64,000 bases of DNA, taken from contig OX377204.1 of assembly GCA_947396885.1 (NCBI GenBank), positions 47,975,139-48,039,138 of the forward strand, read 5' to 3'. Made by a program: the position numbers and the translations under genes. The number at the start of each line of letters is the position of its first letter. The first letter of the stretch is position 1. Under the pieces are notes generated by a model. That model searched no databases, was not told where the DNA came from, and worked only from the letters and a program-made list of their open reading frames with translations. The stretch comes from Heligmosomoides polygyrus polygyrus. Its lineage: Eukaryota; Nematoda; Chromadorea; Rhabditida; Heligmosomidae. Shown in pieces: positions 42,931-52,739 of the stretch.

Positions 42931-43177
42931 TCCAGAAGGTATCCTCTGTCGCGAAGGCCAATAAATCTGATGAGATCGCAAAACCTGCGACAGAAGAATG
43001 GAAGCCAGTGCTCGCTAGGCGACGCTCCTTACCGCGAGATTTGTTGCAAGCTTTTGCGTGCGCATGTACTGAAAAGGTCTAACGTTTAGATATGAATATA
43101 TGACATTTAATTCGAAAGTTCAAAGAAAGCAAGCTGTATGGATCATTCATTACCACAAGATTTTCTCTACAACACCG

Positions 43178-43355
43178 GCACATAAATCAATTTCTCGAGT
43201 CGGTTTAGGAACACAAAACCCAACTTCACTAAAGCCTGCTGGAGCTGCTCAATCTTAAGCATAATAATCTGTTCTGCTTCGTATTGAAAAGTGAAGAACT
43301 TGGAAAGGAAACAGTGTGCTACCCCCAAATTGTTGAGACTCATCAGTACAATGTC
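43178..43355. repeat. 178-bp direct duplication, copy 2
   Basis: Same sequence as 41874-42051. The two are 1.3 kb apart, with only a few differences, so the duplication is recent. Confidence 0.75.
43230..43276 (-). CDS. Candidate coiled-coil exon (unassigned gene)
   Basis: Acceptor AATACGAAG|CAG and donor TTA|GTGAAG frame 15 codons, EQIIMLKIEQLQQAL, with a clear heptad. It lies upstream of exon 1 of the coiled-coil gene on the same strand, so it belongs to another gene or a relic. Only one exon was found; treat as weak. Confidence 0.25.
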
Positions 43356-43479
43356 CGAATTCACCTCCCTTTCGCCTTTACGCGTGTGCTGGCTTGCATT
43401 ACGGCTTAAACCTTGACTCTTCCAGCAGCATTGGAGTGCTTTCGAATCTTCTCGTACTCTTGAGCTTCATCAGCTGCTA

Positions 43480-44317
43480 CAAAATATTTGCTGGTGCGCA
43501 AGGAGAACACCAAGTTCCCCACATTTCAGTGGAGCTTGACTACAACCATGTTTCACATCAGTGCTACCCCTGTGGCAAACACTGTCCGAATGAAGCTAGG
43601 GTTTCGCCCTTACCGACGACAGGAGGCGCATTTCCTATCGGTCCAAATGAAGAACGTGCGACTGAAGAGGTGCAGGAGATGTCTGGAGCGTTTCGCAGAT
43701 GACACGCACCGGAGCATTGTTTTCAGTGACGAGAAAATTTTTACAACAGAACCTATTCCGAATCTACAAATCTATCCGATCCTCGAAGCAGATGAGAAGC
43801 AGACCATTTCTAGAGGAAAAGCCATCGGGAAAACTCCACATCCGAGCTCTATTATGGTTTGGACTGCGATAACCTCAAACGGAAAGACGCTACTGGTGTT
43901 CGTCGATGCTGGAGTGAAGATCAATAAGTAAATACACTTGAAACCGGTCCTGGAGAAAGTTTTGAAATCATGGTCCATTACTCACCTCGAAGACAAGCCA
44001 TGATGCTTTAAGCAAGACTCGGCCCCTGCAGACAAGTCGAGTGGCCTCCAGCAGTGGTGTTTACACATTTCATCGCCCACGAAGAATGACCATCAAATCC
44101 ATTAGATCTGAACCCACTTAACTGTTTCGTCTGGCCAGATTCAGAGCACAAGATCTCAGCTACAAGATACTATAACCTGGCTTCGCTCAAACCTGCACTT
44201 ACGAAAGCGTGGAGTGGTCTCGATGAGGACTATCTGCGCCTTCGTGACTCGTCTGAGAAGCTGCATACGCGCAAGAGGAGGGAACTTCGAATGAAGATTA
44301 TAATTTTTAATTGTTAA
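43480..44317 (+). pseudogene. Tc1/mariner-superfamily transposase relic
   Basis: Readable pieces in order: FRPYRRQEAHFLSV, HRSIVFSDEKIFTTEPIPNL (first catalytic Asp in FSDEKIF), SSIMVWTAITSNGKTLLVFV, DAGVKINK and, after a stop at 43929-43931, a degraded part corresponding to the second and third acidic motifs (DLNPLN near 44110) and a tail rich in Arg/Lys. No terminal repeats were found around it. Different family from the mariner at 1856. Confidence 0.7.
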
Positions 44318-45240
44318 GGTCCTTGTTAATGAGAGCGAACAATTTTTCCCCCTTTTGACTAATTTGTGTTACTATGGCAGTTCAATTGTTTGAGGCCAAT
44401 AATTAATGTGTTATGTTCAACACCTTCGGGTCGGCCAGAGGCGGCACTGGTTCGTGCTGGCATTGTTCAGCACCTCTGCTCCGCAGGTTGTTCCGCAGCC
44501 CTCCTCGTGCCCTACAGCACGGTCGTTTACTCCACTTTGTTGACTAAAGTGACTTCAGACTACTTTCTTTGCCCAACTTCAGACGGTCTGTCAAGCAAAA
44601 ATCGGTGTTCTAGACACGCACTGAGCGCCTCATCAATGTCGCTCACTGCGAAGCCTATTTATTGGACCGGAGGACTGCCACTTCCGCCACGGTCGCAGCA
44701 AGCCATGTCGAACTTGAAAACCTTTCTGTCCAAGGGACGCTGCAGCAATGAGGCTTCGCCAAAACGATCTCGTCCAAAAGGAAAATGAAACGGTTGCCCT
44801 CGAACAAAAATTAGTAATATCGGTCGACATAGATCGCCCGAGAGACGCCTTCCAGTTTCTGCAAAGCCCATCCATCGTCAATTATAGTTGTGACTCCAAC
44901 CTCGATCGAGCAGTTGTGAGCAGGAACTTATAAAGCTGCTCGAAAATCGATAATATCAATCAGGGTTTGTCGATTCACATCGAGGGAACACCTGCTCAAC
45001 ACCTGTATGCACCGTGTTCTTTTGGAGCACGTCCTCTGAATTTTGAAATCCGATGAACGACTTCTGAAGCGCGTACTCTGAATCTCGATTGGTGAATGGC
45101 TTCTGGAACACCTTCTGTGGTGGCAATCGTATTGCTCGTCTTCTGGAACACGTCTTCTGAATTCGGGCCCTTGTTGCAAGACTCCCGAAGCAAGGCTTCT
45201 ACAACTCGCTCAATGCACAATCACTACCTATACCCTATGA

Positions 45241-45343
45241 CATCTGGCATGCCTCCGAGTCGCTCCAACGATTGTCGCGGAGCCGGAATGCAATGCGCAG
45301 CGATTCGGACAATCGCTGGAGCGACTCGGAGGCATGCCAGATG
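45241..45343. repeat. Near-perfect 36-bp stem hairpin
   Basis: CATCTGGCATGCCTCCGAGT at 45241 and ACTCGGAGGCATGCCAGATG at 45324 are the outer parts of two 36-base arms with a single mismatch and a 31-base loop. It could be a tiny palindromic MITE or a source of a small hairpin RNA. Confidence 0.65.
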
Positions 45344-46018
45344 CCTAACGCATCCCTCGCTTAACAGAACTCAAAACTATCGGCGGTTACGGTCATAAAT
45401 CAGTGATATCGCCCATGATGGAGCTCGAAAACAGAGCAGAATGCACCGAAAAGGCCTAATTGTTGGGCAGGAACTCCATTTGTACGACGGCAGATCGGAG
45501 GATAAGAAGTGCGTGAGAAAGAACGTTAGACAATTACAGAGACGCGTAGTAGCGATCTGCTATGCTGCCGCGAACGGGCAAAAACAGAGTGCGCATTGAC
45601 CGACAGGGCTTTGTCTTGTGCACAAAGCACAACTTATGATTAACTCACAGGGGTGCGCCGCCCGCTTGCTCGAAGAAACGGTGAAACGGGTCCAAACACT
45701 TGAAGCAGCACCCATCTGAGGTTTCCTAATGCCAAGGCCATCGCGGTGCGTCAACGAACGTCGCTACCCTGCGCTTCGCGGGGGGGGGGGGGGGAGGGCA
45801 GTCATCAGCTACGGCTGGAGACGACTGGAAAGGCGAAGAAACCAGTCTTGACACGCCGCATATTTGATGAACTGAGCACCCAGTTTTCATTATTAGGCAT
45901 ATTTGAATATCATGGAGAAATAATAGTAGTAAGAGCACTGATTGTCCGTTCGCCAACTCCCTTTAGGCGAACCGTGTCTATTATAACATGGTTATTATTA
46001 AAAGGTAGCATCCTCCAG

Positions 46019-46500
46019 AGTTCCAAATTTCATCGTCGTTCAAAAATCAGAGACGCTGTCGCATGCGCCAAGTTGTCGAAAATTAGATGGGCCGGCCACG
46101 TAATGCGCTTCGCAGACATCAGCTGGACGAGAGCCGTCGCCGAATGGATTCTGGTGGATGTCAAAAGAAAACCGGAGCCCCACCAACGCGTTGACCGGGC
46201 TTCTTTGTGAGAGCCCTGAACGAACGACGTGAGGCTGCTATGTGAAAGCTGTAAACGAATGTATTTCGTGGAATGTCAAGAGCAGACCGAGACACCCAGC
46301 CATGCGTTGGTTGGAGTTCCTCTTGAAAGCTTTGAATAAACATTTGACGTTGTTCGTGTCTCTCGAGCGAGTAGAATCCTTTGGAGCACTCGGGTACGCG
46401 ACAGGGACTGGCGCCTGTTCGAACAACTCGATGATCGACAGGCCGACAGATGAAGCGGGTGATTTACAGTTATTTTCGTTATTGAATAATATTGTGAAGT
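46019..46500 (+). pseudogene. 3' fragment of LINE 3 family
   Basis: RSKIRDAVACAKLSKIRWAG, HVMRFADISWTRAVAEWI and DVKRKPEPHQRV match the C-terminus of LINE 3, followed by a rearranged second copy of the terminal region (RHPAMRWLEFLLKALN, GACSNNSMIDRPT). 5'-truncated. Confidence 0.75.
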
Positions 46501-46761
46501 GATGCATAGAGTGCTAAGCAAAAATTGGATACATGCCTAAAAATAGGACAACAGCGATCTCTTGCGATCGAGGTGGACTGATTTGCCGCTGTCGGATAAG
46601 TGTCCACCGGCGATTCCTTGCAGCCGATTAATAGAAAACTTTTCAGTCTATTCGCAGAGGTCTTTCAGAGGTTATACAAAAACTCTACTTTGCTCAAGTT
46701 GGAATGAAGCGTCAACTCGTCTAAATCAGAAAGATTTCTTCGCATCTCTAGTTCAACTTCG

Positions 46762-46941
46762 TTATTGTTTTTTTTCTCGGTAATCTGTGCAACTGGCAGG
46801 ATTCGGGATCCGGGTTGCTGAAGCACCTGATGCTTTCATGCCTCCCGCTACCTTCAACACATTCACGACGAGAGCGTTTTCGCGCCCAATGCGCGTGACG
46901 GCCGAAATAAGAAATATTACCAAGAAGGTAGCAGAGTCCAT
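46762..46941 (-). CDS. Candidate small secreted protein or first exon
   Basis: ATG at 46941 opens 59 codons with a hydrophobic start MDSATFLVIFLISAVTRIG typical of a signal peptide, then RENALVVNVLKVAGGMKASG and a single Cys near the end, with stop TAA. AAG|GTAGCG after NVLK could be a splice donor, which would make this exon 1 of a larger gene. No family recognised. A competing plus-strand reading covers the same bases. Confidence 0.25.
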   Translation of the reverse strand: MDSATFLVIFLISAVTRIGRENALVVNVLKVAGGMKASGASATRIPNPASCTDYREKKQ

Positions 46942-47195
46942 ACGCGCTGCTGCAATTGCGAAAAATAAATTGTTTGAGGTGTTTCAACGACAGGAAGTGT
47001 TCTTTTTGAATGTTTACTCTTTGTCATAACCATTCGGAGCCTGGTTGTTGTTCAATTCATATTTCATTTGAAGTTTGCGCATTAATTCTCGTATGTGCGT
47101 TTATGTGCTTCAGTATTGGTAACAGTCCTTCTCTTGTTAGTGCCACTCATAAAGAGAATCATTTTTCTGCCTATGGGAACCCAACATTCACTTAA

Positions 47196-47994
47196 TCCTA
47201 CTATATATAAAGGAGCAAGCGTGTGTGTGTGTGTGTGTGTCACTGTGTGTGTCACTCTGTCCGTCCGTCACACTTTGAGTTGGGGCGCGGCAGCCGAACG
47301 CGTCGGCAACCGAGCATGGCGATGCCACAGAAGTGCCGAACACGTCGGCAACCGTGCCTGGCGATGCCGCAGACGTGCCGAACACGTCGGCAACCGTGCC
47401 TTGCGATGCCGTAGACGTGCCGAACACGTCGGCAACCCTGCATGGCGAGCCGTAGACGTGCCGAGCACGTCGGCAACCGTGCATGGCGAGCCGTAGACGT
47501 GCCGAACACGTCGGCAACCGTGCCTGGCGATGCCGTAGACGTGCCGAACACGTCGGCAACCGTGCCTGGCGATGCCGTAGACGTGCCGAACACGTCGGCG
47601 GCACGAAACTTCAGCCCTGGGGGAAATCGAGGTCGCTGAACACGAATCTGAAGTCGACCAATCGATATCGATCGATATTATCGATTTTTTGAGGATGGCG
47701 TTCAAGCGGCGCGAAACTTCGGCCCTGGGGGTAATCGAGGTCGCTGAACACGAATTTGAAGTTCGTTTTTGAACTGCCGATCGCAATCAATCGATATTGG
47801 GCAAATAAGCGTTTTTGTGGATGTCGTCCATTTTTTCGCTTTTTTTCTAACTTACCCTAATCGACGTAGTTAAGATGTTCTTCCTGAAGGAACCATAAAA
47901 AAGGTGTCAGTTACAATTGATGATGAGAAGTTATTGCCACGGCTAAGCCGCCAAAAAGCCGTCGGTGCGGCCGAGAGGCCGCACGGACGGCTGG
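47196..47994 (+). mobile_element. Non-autonomous Helitron-like element 1
   Basis: Starts TCCTACTATATATAAAGG after an A. The 3' end has an 8-bp stem hairpin GTGCGGCC-GAGA-GGCCGCAC at 47965-47984, then ten bases ending in CTGG, followed by T. A 5' TC, a 3' hairpin plus CTRR, insertion between A and T and no terminal inverted repeats are the defining Helitron features. The interior holds a (TG)n tract and a 42-bp minisatellite. No Rep/helicase is present. Confidence 0.75.
47301..47602 (+). repeat. 41-42 bp minisatellite inside Helitron 1 (about 7 units)
   Basis: Unit begins CGTCGGCAACCGTGCCTGGC and recurs at 47301, 47343, 47385, 47427, 47468, 47509, 47551 and 47593. Periods of 41 and 42 shift the reading frame, which creates repetitive long ORFs on both strands that are not genes. 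Confidence 0.9.
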
Positions 47995-48718
47995 TTCATT
48001 ATAATTTGCGAATTTGGAAAGAAAATCGAACAGAAACGTCAATAAACAATGTTCTTCTTAAATGTCCCCCGTCCGCTGAAATGAGTGGACATCGAGAGCC
48101 GTCAATATAAGGTTCGTTCAGAGGTAACCTGTCGCATTCAGGGCAGGGTAGAACAGTGTAGTTCCACTGCAAAAGTGAGTCCTCTAGAGAACCACTAAAA
48201 GAATCTCCACTCCTAAGTCTCTTGAACGCCCCTGATCTGAACCGATGTATTTGTCCCTCATTGCTATCACGCTCCGTAGTGGAACGGACACACAGCTATT
48301 TACCCGGACATTCGGGTTCGACGAGCCGAGTCGAATAGCAACACGAGCCACGCGGTCGCGAGGCTCGAGTTGCTATTGGGGGGAACCGCTGTTGCTATCA
48401 GGGAGTAATCGGTCAACTGAGGGGCGGCTCCTGTTGCTATCCTGTTGCAAGTAGCTGTTGCGTTCGGTTGCTATTGTGTTGCCGTTCGGTTGCTAAACGG
48501 TTACAGGGTAGTCGTTCTTTCGCTCCGATAACCGTGCCTTCGTATTCCCTATACGTGGGCAGCCATATATCCACGTATATCCAGCTCGTACGTAAAACGT
48601 ACATATTTATGTGTACACATATATAAATACATAAACACATACATTTATATTTTTTATTTTCTTATTTATATATACATTTATATACATTTATGCATATACA
48701 CATGCGGACGCATGCATA

Positions 48719-49659
48719 TCCTACTATATATAAAGGAGCAAGCGTGTGTGTGTGTGTCACTGTGTCACTGTGTCACTGTGTGTGTCACACTGTCCGTCCG
48801 TCCCACTTTGAGTTGGGGCGCGGCAGCCGAACACGTCGGCAACCGTGCATGGCGAGCCGGAGACGTGCCAAACACGTCGGCAACCATGCATGGCGAGCCG
48901 TAGACGTGCCGAACACGTCAGCAACCGTGCATGGCGAGCCGTAGACGTGCCAAACGCGTCGGCAACCGTGCCTGGCGAGCCGTAGACGTGCCGAGCACGT
49001 CGGCAACCGTTCATGGCGAGCCGTAGACGTGCCAAACACGTCGGCAACCCTGCATGGCGAGCCGTAGACGTGCCAAACACGTCGGCAACCGTGCATGGCG
49101 AGCCGTAGACGTGCCGAACACGTCGGCAACCGTGCATGGCGAGCCGTAGACGTGCCAAACACGTCGGCAACCGTGCATGGCGAGCCGTAGACGTGCCGAG
49201 CACGTCGGCAACCGTGCATGGCGAGCCGTAGACGTGCCAAACACGTCGGCAACCCTGCATGGTGAGCCGTTGACGTGCCGAGCACGTCGGCAACCGTGCA
49301 TGGCGAGCCGTAGACGTGCCAAACACGTCGGCAACCATGCATGGCGAGCCGGAACGTGGCGAACACGTCGGCGGCACGAAACTTCAGCCCTGGGGGTAAT
49401 CGAGGTCGCTGAACACGAATCTGAAGTCGACCAATCGGTATCGATCGATATTATCGATTTTTTGAGGATGGCGTTCAAGCGGCGATAAACTTCGGCCCTG
49501 GGGGTAATCGAGGTCGCTGAACACGAATCTGAAGTTTGTTTTTGAGGTATGAAGGTCTAAAAGTTGGGGAAAGAAGATGGTCGGAGTGTTCTCTTCTCGG
49601 GGTTTGGGGGCGAAGCCCCCAACCAGTCGGAGGCGGCCGCTAGGCCGCTGAACGACTGG
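48719..49659 (+). mobile_element. Non-autonomous Helitron-like element 2
   Basis: Same 5' terminus as element 1 (TCCTACTATATATAAAGG, preceded by A). The 3' terminus has GCGGCC-GCTA-GGCCGC at 49633-49648, then a short spacer and CTGG, followed by T. A subterminal GGGGGCGAAGCCCCC is also palindromic. Same family as element 1 but with a longer satellite. Confidence 0.75.
48834..49375 (+). repeat. 41-bp minisatellite inside Helitron 2 (13 units)
   Basis: Unit CGTCGGCAACCGTGCATGGC with the rest GAGCCGTAGACGTGCCAAACA recurs every 41 bp thirteen times, with CAAA/CGAA/CGAG variants. The open frames through it (up to 206 codons) are satellite artefacts. Confidence 0.9.
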
Positions 49660-49923
49660 TATATGTATAAGCGTGTATATATGTATATATATGTATACAT
49701 GTGTACATATGCATGTATTCACATGTGTATACACGCATATATACAGATGTATATATATATTATATGTGTAAATATACAAATATACGTATATAAATATGCA
49801 TGTGTATATGCACGTATACACACGTGTATACATGTATATATACATATATGTGTACATTTACATATGTACACATACATACATATGCATATACATGGCATAT
49901 ATGCGTGTATACAACTGTGTATA

Positions 49924-51074
49924 CAGCGTGTCTCAAAAAACTGTACGCACTGTTTGAAAGGTGATAACTTTGCTCAGGAAAGGTACTAAAAAAGTTAAAA
50001 GCTCATATGAAATCCTAAGAAAATAGAAATTTTCTGGCATGTGAGCGGTATGGAATGCGCCATGCACTTGTCTGAAATTTTGCATTTTACGCTCGATTGA
50101 TTGTGTTTCTATTTAACATTTATTATAATTTATTCAGAAAGTGGCCGTATCAATAGATTTGTGCTTCTTTTAAAGTTCAGAACTTGAAAACACATTAATG
50201 CATGCGAAAAATGTAGGGTATCCCTTAAAAGTGCAATTAATGTTTGAAAGGTTCTGGCATTGCTGCTAGTGAAGCTTTTTATGACGTTTGAGACTCAGAT
50301 GAAAGTAGAGGGTAGCGAGATTTCTGTGACTTGTGAACAATCAAGATTGCGCCATGCCCCGCCTAAAACCTTGCATTTCAGACTCGACTGATTAAGCATG
50401 GGCTGAATGCTTGTTACAACCTTGTTACTACTTGGCCACATTAACCTTGCTGTGCTTCTTTTAACGTTTCCATCGCCCGTAGCTGTAGATATGCCGGTTA
50501 ACCTCTCCGTTTAGCTTGAATGTTGCTCCATCAGTCCACAGGATCCGTCTTCGAAAATGGGGCTCCTGCGCATGTCTAAATTGCGCAATCAATAAACACG
50601 CACGTCACTTATCTTTCACGTAATTGTCATGTTCTAAACGTTAAAAGAAGCACATCACAGGTTAATAAGGATAAGTACTAACAAGGTTGTATCGAGCATT
50701 CAGCCCATGCACAATTAATCAGGTTGGAAATACAGGATTTCAGACGGAAGCATGGCGCAATCTCGACTATTTTCACGCCGTAGAAATCTCGTTCCAAGGT
50801 AAAGCGTTGCCAAAAAATCCCGCTCTAAAGTTGGAGGCCGAAAACCTGTATTAATTTCCGCACAACCGCAAGCATTCAAGCGAAACACAATCAATCGAGT
50901 GTAAAATGCAAAATTTCGGACGACTGCCTGGCGCATTCCTTATCGCTCATATACCAGAATATTTCTGTTTTCTTATGATTTTATATGAGTCCTTAACTTA
51001 ATTTCTTCAGTACCTTTACTGTGAGCAAGGGTATCTCCTTTCAAACAGTGTATACAGTTTTTTGAGACACCCTG
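49924..51074. mobile_element. Tc1/mariner-like foldback element, copy 2
   Basis: Left end CAGCGTGTCTCAAAAAACTG and right end the complement of CAGGGTGTCTCAAAAAACTG, with inverted similarity over about 180 bp (GTTTGAAAGGTGATA and the ATTTTGCATTTTAC region). A transposase trace on the minus strand reads RRILWTDGATFKLNGEVNRH, with the motif glutamate changed to Gly. Flanked by TA-rich DNA. Confidence 0.75.
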
Positions 51075-51079
51075 TGTAT

Positions 51080-51083
51080 ATAA

Positions 51084-51145
<62 letters not shown>
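51080..51145. repeat. (TA)n microsatellite
   Basis: About 60 bp of pure TA directly next to the foldback element. A longer TA/TG-rich tract (TATATGTATACATGTG-like) fills 49660-49923. Confidence 0.95.
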
Positions 51146-51148
<3 letters not shown>

Positions 51149-51649
51149 AATAAGAAGTTATTTCGTACGAAACTGAAAATTTTTGCAGCATTGGTGTGTT
51201 CTCCACCGCGATGAACTGAGGTAGGCCATTTCTGATAGCATAGGATAGCAACACACTGTTGCTGTTGCAACAGAATAGCAACCGCAGTTTCTGTTGGTAA
51301 CTGCAGTTGCCATTGTGTTGAATGGGGCGTGGCTGGGAGGAGACTGTTCGGCTCGTCGAACCCGATTGTTCGAGTATGTACTAGGCACAAAAGGAACCGC
51401 ACATAAGGAGCATGTCATAGGACTTGTTTTTGCCAACCCTCCAGAGTCGTTGTATGAATGTGGAAAGATAGCAGATTATTCACCTAGGAGTGCAGTGACT
51501 GAGGTGTATCATAGCAGCCTTTCATTGTTTCCTTTCTTCTTGTTGAGTCCCGCTTTAGCAGTAAGAGTGGCACTATTGTACTCCAGAGATCGAGGAGAGG
51601 TCGAAAACTTTTTTTGCACAAACTTCGCCTAGATGGAATGTTTGGGGTG

Positions 51650-51995
51650 CTGATCACGAATCTGATATCTACTTTTTGTATTACGCTGGAGTGCAGTAGG
51701 TTACGGTAGGTACGGGTGACAACGGTCATGCTCACCTACCGTAATCGGTCGAAATTTTAAAAACGGATGTCATGATCGTGGTCAGCACCCCCAAATAGCC
51801 CTCTAGGCGTATTTTGGGCGAAATCGGTAATTTTGACCTCGGCAGCCTCAGTCATCCGCACCTACCGTAGCCTACCGTAATCGGTCGAAATTTCCAAAAC
51901 GAATGTCAAATTCGTGATCAGCACCGCAAATAACTCCATGGGCGCCGTTTTGGTGAAATTTTTCGACCTCTTCTCGATCTCTGGATTCCTGAAAA
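51650..51995. repeat. Dispersed ACCTACCGTAATCGG repeat
   Basis: CCTACCGTAATCGGTCGAAA with a following ATGTCATGATCGTG-GTCAGCACC occurs twice in this segment (near 51735 and 51880) with partial copies at 23680-23790 and 8620-8695. The origin of the family is unknown to me. Confidence 0.55.
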
Positions 51996-52074
51996 TAGTG
52001 CCGTAGGGGTTTAAATATTTTCATGTAGAATAGTCGCCACTTGTTAGGTATTTCGCATCGATAACGTAGCCGTG

Positions 52075-52300
52075 GAATGCGCCGGTTGTCGCGTGCACCC
52101 CATAACGAGGATCTCGGATTGGGTCCCACTCAGTCTAGCCAGGAGGTCTTCCATCCTTCCATGGTAGGTAGATTGATAGATGACGTGTCAGCGAAGGATA
52201 TAACACTAGTTTGACCATTGTTTGCCTTCTGAAAGTTATTGTATAGGCCAATTCTCAAAGAAATTGCCCGCCTGAAATTCCGGAAATTTCGTGATAGAGG
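52075..52300 (+). repeat. tRNA-derived SINE-like repeat, family B, copy 3
   Basis: Diverged copy of 18925-19230: GCCGGTTGTCGCGTGCACCC and the later TTATTGTATAGGCCAATT match its body. Confidence 0.45.
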
Positions 52301-52739
52301 CACAATGTGAGTGTGCATCCCAGGAAGGGTTGCTTTCTGCTTTCCATTGCCCTATCGCTTAAATTGTGTCATAGCTGAACAGTGTGCTTAATTGCACGTC
52401 TTTCGCCATGAACCCTCTCATTGCTTTTCAACAGTTATTCTATGGTTGCGATTATCGGAGAAACCGGTCCAACACAATTATCAAGGGCACTTATCTTCAC
52501 TTATCTGCGACCGTGTACTGCCCAGAGACGCAGGTGGGATGCAGGGGATGGACTCCCTGCTCCTCCTGTGTCGGGTCGACGCGTTCCTTGTGCGTGGGAG
52601 CCGCATGTTCATGCACAGTGTGCGTGGATGTGTCCATGACTGTGCGGATTGTAACTGTGTCGGCTCGTCCAAAAGCTTGCACTCGGTAGACTGGGGGTAG
52701 ATGTAAGGCGATTCGAGGCCGCCTTAAGTCTCGCCCCGT

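Noticed and set aside
47215..47250. (TG)n tract as a Z-DNA or regulatory site
   Set aside because: It occurs at the same place in both Helitron copies and is simply part of the element.
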